A DNA stretch of 64,000 nucleotides, from positions 62,873 through 126,872 of the forward strand of contig NZ_FNDD01000016.1 of assembly GCF_900100015.1 (NCBI RefSeq), read 5' to 3'. A program made the position numbers and the translations under genes. Under the pieces are notes generated by a model, which worked only from the letters and a program-made list of their open reading frames with translations, was not told the origin of the DNA and did not search any database. Source of the DNA: Vibrio xiamenensis. GTDB lineage: Bacteria; Pseudomonadota; Gammaproteobacteria; Enterobacterales; Vibrionaceae. Shown piece after piece: positions 61,793 to 64,000 of this stretch (positions within the stretch are counted from its first letter, which is position 1; every line of letters starts with the position of its first letter).

Positions 61793-62821
61793 ATGAATCG
61801 CAGATCTAAAGGAATATTGGAAGAGATCAGCAGCGATTCAGTTAACTTACGTGGCAACAGAAAAATGAAAAGAACAAACAGCCAAGGCTTCTTAATCAGA
61901 TACCAATACCCACAACGGCTTAGCAAATGGCGCGACTCCTTTGCTTCTCACTTTAAGCTACAACCGGCTAATGATCCGTTAGAGCCATTTATGACGGTGA
62001 CGGATGGTATTCTATCTGTGCGTGATTCAAGGCATGGCGCACGCTTTGCCTACCTTCTACCTTTGGTTATTGGGTTATGGATTCTGTCATTTACTTTTAT
62101 TGGGGATTTAGGGCCAAACTCTGCCTCTGTCTCTTATGGAAGAGATAAATTGGCTGAATATAAAGCTAAATATATCAAAGGCTCTTATTTTGATGATTAT
62201 CACAATAGACGATTTTCCTATTATCGAACGATGTTTGATAATGACGGAAACTATTCTTTCTTAAGCTATAATAAAGCTATTTTTACATATGGAAGAGAGT
62301 CACAAAAAAAGTATCAAATTTCTCATTTAGTTATAGCCAGTGTGACATTATTATTAACCCTATTTTTTACGGTGTTTTTTATTAAATCCCCAAAGCCTGC
62401 GTATATATACTTCGACCGAAAACGTGGCCTTGTTTACACTTGGTTTTTTGGCCGTTTGGCGGCTTGCCGTTTCGAAAATTTAGGGTTCTTAGAGCGAAAA
62501 ACGGGATTGCTGCTCTATTTTTATTGCGAAAGCAAAAAGCATAATGGTGGCTATGAAGTGGCGCCTGTCACGGTTCAGCCTACTGGAAAAGTGCACCTTA
62601 ATTCAGCAAGCGATTATGACTATTTCTTAGCGCAACTGTTTAATTTTATGGACAACGGAAAAAGCGCAGTGATCACCCGAGAGAGCTTTCGGCGCCCGGA
62701 ATCGAACACGTACTTTTTTATCGATAAAAGGCCGGAGCCATTTGAAGAACGGCTGGAAAAACTCCTCGAACAAGAACACGTTCTGCCTGAGTTGTATGCC
62801 AATCTAAAGGTTGAGAATTAA
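61793..62821 (+). CDS. DUF6708-like immunity protein 2 (paralogue)
   Basis: A 342-aa paralogue of the preceding protein: PLEPFMTVTDGILSVRDSRH versus PHEPIMSVNDRILTIRNGMH, the same two membrane segments (FAYLLPLVIGLWILSFTF; VIASVTLLLTLFFTVFFI), then YIYFDRKRGLVYTWFFGRLA and ACRFEN. AGAGGA precedes the ATG. A basic N-terminal extension of about 40 residues is extra. It is less AT-rich than the first copy, so it may match a previous toxin tail and be an orphan immunity gene kept after a toxin exchange. Confidence 0.75.
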   Translation: MNRRSKGILEEISSDSVNLRGNRKMKRTNSQGFLIRYQYPQRLSKWRDSFASHFKLQPANDPLEPFMTVTDGILSVRDSRHGARFAYLLPLVIGLWILSFTFIGDLGPNSASVSYGRDKLAEYKAKYIKGSYFDDYHNRRFSYYRTMFDNDGNYSFLSYNKAIFTYGRESQKKYQISHLVIASVTLLLTLFFTVFFIKSPKPAYIYFDRKRGLVYTWFFGRLAACRFENLGFLERKTGLLLYFYCESKKHNGGYEVAPVTVQPTGKVHLNSASDYDYFLAQLFNFMDNGKSAVITRESFRRPESNTYFFIDKRPEPFEERLEKLLEQEHVLPELYANLKVEN

Positions 62822-63061
62822 GCCATCGCACATGACTAACAAGCTAACAGACCATTGATATGAGAGCACGAGAGGTACATAAATAATTTCGTACCTTAAG
62901 CTTTCATTTCAAATCAATATCTAATCTCGGTATATCATCTTACATATACCTAATTTACCACGGCTTTAAAACACTTTACTGATATCACAAAAAGTAAGTC
63001 AAATCACGCTTTCGTTAAATCAATGATTCATCATTAAAACTCAGAATGGGGCAGAGATTTA

Positions 63062-63697
63062 TTAACGACTGATGATTAATTTCAATCCTAATCCCCCCAT
63101 CACTGACCCAGACAAATAATCAATAAATTGTTTAAATTTTAAGTACGCTTGACGAGGGCCTGAAGCAGATAAAACTAAAGCTACAATCAGATACCATCCT
63201 GCATTACTCAAAAATGTGCAGATTGGAACCACAATATAGAAATACGTAGGGATGTTTTGCGGTAGCAGTGTTGTAAATACGCTGGCAAATACGATGGCTG
63301 TTTTGGGATTGCTGAGTTGGGTTCCTAAACCTAGTAAGTACGAAGGAAATAAGGAAATGTCTTGGCATCGAGTAGCATCTATGGACTGTAACGGAATTCG
63401 AGCGGATCTCACAATTCCAAATGCCAAAAACAAGATATAGCATCCGCCTGCAATTTTAAATATTGAATAGCTTACCGGCATCAGGCTAAAAATCGTTTGT
63501 AATCCGAGTAAGGCGACAACCGATAGAACTAATGCTCCCGTCCCCATACCTAACGCGGTAAAAATCCCATGCCGTCTTGAAAGTGAAATTGCTCGTCTGG
63601 CAACAAAGATAAAGCTGGGACCCGGACTCATAGCGCCGAGAGTAAGCGCTCCAGTAATTGCCAATGTTGGCATGTATGTTTGCAAATCAATGTCCAT
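63062..63697 (-). CDS. LysE-family amino acid exporter, second copy
   Basis: A 211-aa exporter identical to the one at 20582-21217 except for six residues (QTYMPT for QAYMPI, SVVALL for SVAALL, CYILF for CYLLF, RCQDI for RCQNI, FLSNAG for FLNNAG). The start is the ATG at 63697 after GAGGAAA. The frame is intact, so both copies are probably functional. It lies in inverted orientation 42 kb from the first copy. Confidence 0.88.
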   Translation of the reverse strand: MDIDLQTYMPTLAITGALTLGAMSPGPSFIFVARRAISLSRRHGIFTALGMGTGALVLSVVALLGLQTIFSLMPVSYSIFKIAGGCYILFLAFGIVRSARIPLQSIDATRCQDISLFPSYLLGLGTQLSNPKTAIVFASVFTTLLPQNIPTYFYIVVPICTFLSNAGWYLIVALVLSASGPRQAYLKFKQFIDYLSGSVMGGLGLKLIISR

Positions 63698-63726
63698 GTG
63701 TTTCCTCACTAACTATCTATAAAAAA

Positions 63727-63745
63727 ACCAGCTCAATGAGCCGGT
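63727..63745 (-). terminator. Terminator between amidotransferase and LysE (second copy)
   Basis: On the minus strand ACCGGCTC/GAGCTGGT followed by seven T residues, the same hairpin as at 20531-20549. Confidence 0.7.
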
Positions 63746-63775
63746 GATAAAATAAAAAGCAACCAGAAACTTAAC

Positions 63776-64000
63776 TTATGCGTGATAGGCTTTCGCTAGT
63801 TTATCCAAAAATTCGTGTAGCTTTTGGTTCATCTCATCATAGTCATGATTCATTAGTACTTCAGGCTCATCAACGAAACGATAGTTTGCTGCCTCGCTGA
63901 AATCATCATTTTCTATCAGCAACGCTACAACATCTTTAGTCAATTCCATATGACACTGAAAACCAAACACCAAATCGCTATAAGCAACGATTTGTCGAGG
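63776..64000 (-). CDS. Glutamine amidotransferase, second copy (5' part outside window)
   Basis: The last 74 codons of a protein nearly identical to the amidotransferase at 19786-20499, with the catalytic histidine in FGFQCHMELT. Visible changes are L to M in EPEVLMNH and D to E in KLHEFLDK. The gene continues beyond the right edge, so the inverted repeat is longer than can be seen. Confidence 0.85.
   Translation of the reverse strand, partial: PRQIVAYSDLVFGFQCHMELTKDVVALLIENDDFSEAANYRFVDEPEVLMNHDYDEMNQKLHEFLDKLAKAYHA

Larger units (their letters stand above)
63047..64000 (-). repeat. Inverted duplication, right copy
   Basis: This is the counterpart of 20275-21232. Similarity starts just downstream of the LysE stop (AAATCTCxGCCCC in both) and reaches the window edge. 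Flanking sequences differ completely: here the type VI immunity gene, there the epoxide-hydrolase-like gene. Confidence 0.8.

Overview
The window looks like a large mobile or accessory region from a marine gamma-proteobacterium, most probably a Vibrio. The grounds are moderate-to-low GC, Vibrio-type accessory genes (AraC/LysE locus, alkylsulfatase, a VasX-like type VI effector) and IS3/IS4 elements of the kind common in Vibrio and Shewanella. Its backbone belongs to the MPF-G/MobH conjugation class (PFGI-1, clc and SPI-7 type integrative elements, and related megaplasmids). The backbone is scattered in blocks, and the window alone does not show whether the carrier is a plasmid or an integrated element.

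Layout. 1-2.3 kb (minus): a secreted protein cut by the window edge and two accessory genes. 2.6-5.9 kb (minus): conjugation block 1 (PilL, a membrane protein, the PFL_4693 family, a lytic transglycosylase, the PFL_4695 family). 5.9-7.9 kb: gene-poor DNA with a dense cluster of TGTAC motifs and a relic of a second PFL_4695 gene. 7.9-10.9 kb: a GH5 glycosidase and a DUF1190-like protein. 11-14.1 kb (minus): element-maintenance genes (PFL_4669/TIGR03761 family and two partners). 14.5-18.7 kb (plus): relaxase operon (small protein, MobH relaxase, DUF1173-like protein, H-NS-like protein). 18.9-25.5 kb: metabolic cargo (AraC, amidotransferase, LysE exporter, epoxide-hydrolase-like protein, an alkylsulfatase with an amber stop, LysR). 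25.5-27.1 kb: nested IS3/IS4 sequences. 27.1-32.1 kb: a Cre-like recombinase, a solo DndC-like sulfurtransferase and a perfect 13-8-13 loxP-like palindrome. 32-44 kb (mostly minus): a block of mainly unknown genes with a primase, a DUF3268-type zinc protein, a TraR/DksA protein, a DsbC-like protein and a TusA-like protein; eleven genes from 28.4 to 44.1 kb share a conserved leader, (U)ACAUCUAAGGAAA, directly before the start codon. 44.4-46.6 kb: a Cas4-like nuclease split into two membrane-anchored proteins, a 39-aa membrane peptide and a PLD-family nuclease. 46.6-49.9 kb (minus): conjugation block 2 (TIGR03755, small membrane protein, TraG N-terminal type). 51.2-53.2 kb (plus): a compact graspetide-type RiPP cluster. 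53.7-55.6 kb: a periplasmic hydratase, a broken GFA gene and decayed ORFs. 56-62.8 kb (plus): an orphan type VI effector module with two paralogous immunity proteins. 63-64 kb: an inverted second copy of the LysE/amidotransferase locus from 20-21 kb.

How it works together. PilL, PFL_4693/4695 and the transglycosylase (block 1), TIGR03755 and TraG (block 2) and the MobH relaxase operon are parts of one conjugation system. TraD, VirB4 and most of the channel genes are not in the window. The PFL_4669-family block, the Toprim primase and the Cre-like recombinase suggest replication or maintenance and possibly dimer resolution. The remaining genes are cargo for competition (type VI effector, graspetide), probable defence (PLD nuclease, split Cas4-like nuclease, DndC-like protein) and metabolism.

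The strongest candidates for something undescribed are the graspetide operon (precursor with three exact TKTx4ExDD repeats, ATP-grasp ligase, 3-TM protein), the split membrane Cas4-like nuclease, the loxP-like site with its Cre-like recombinase, and the repeated leader shared by otherwise unrelated genes.
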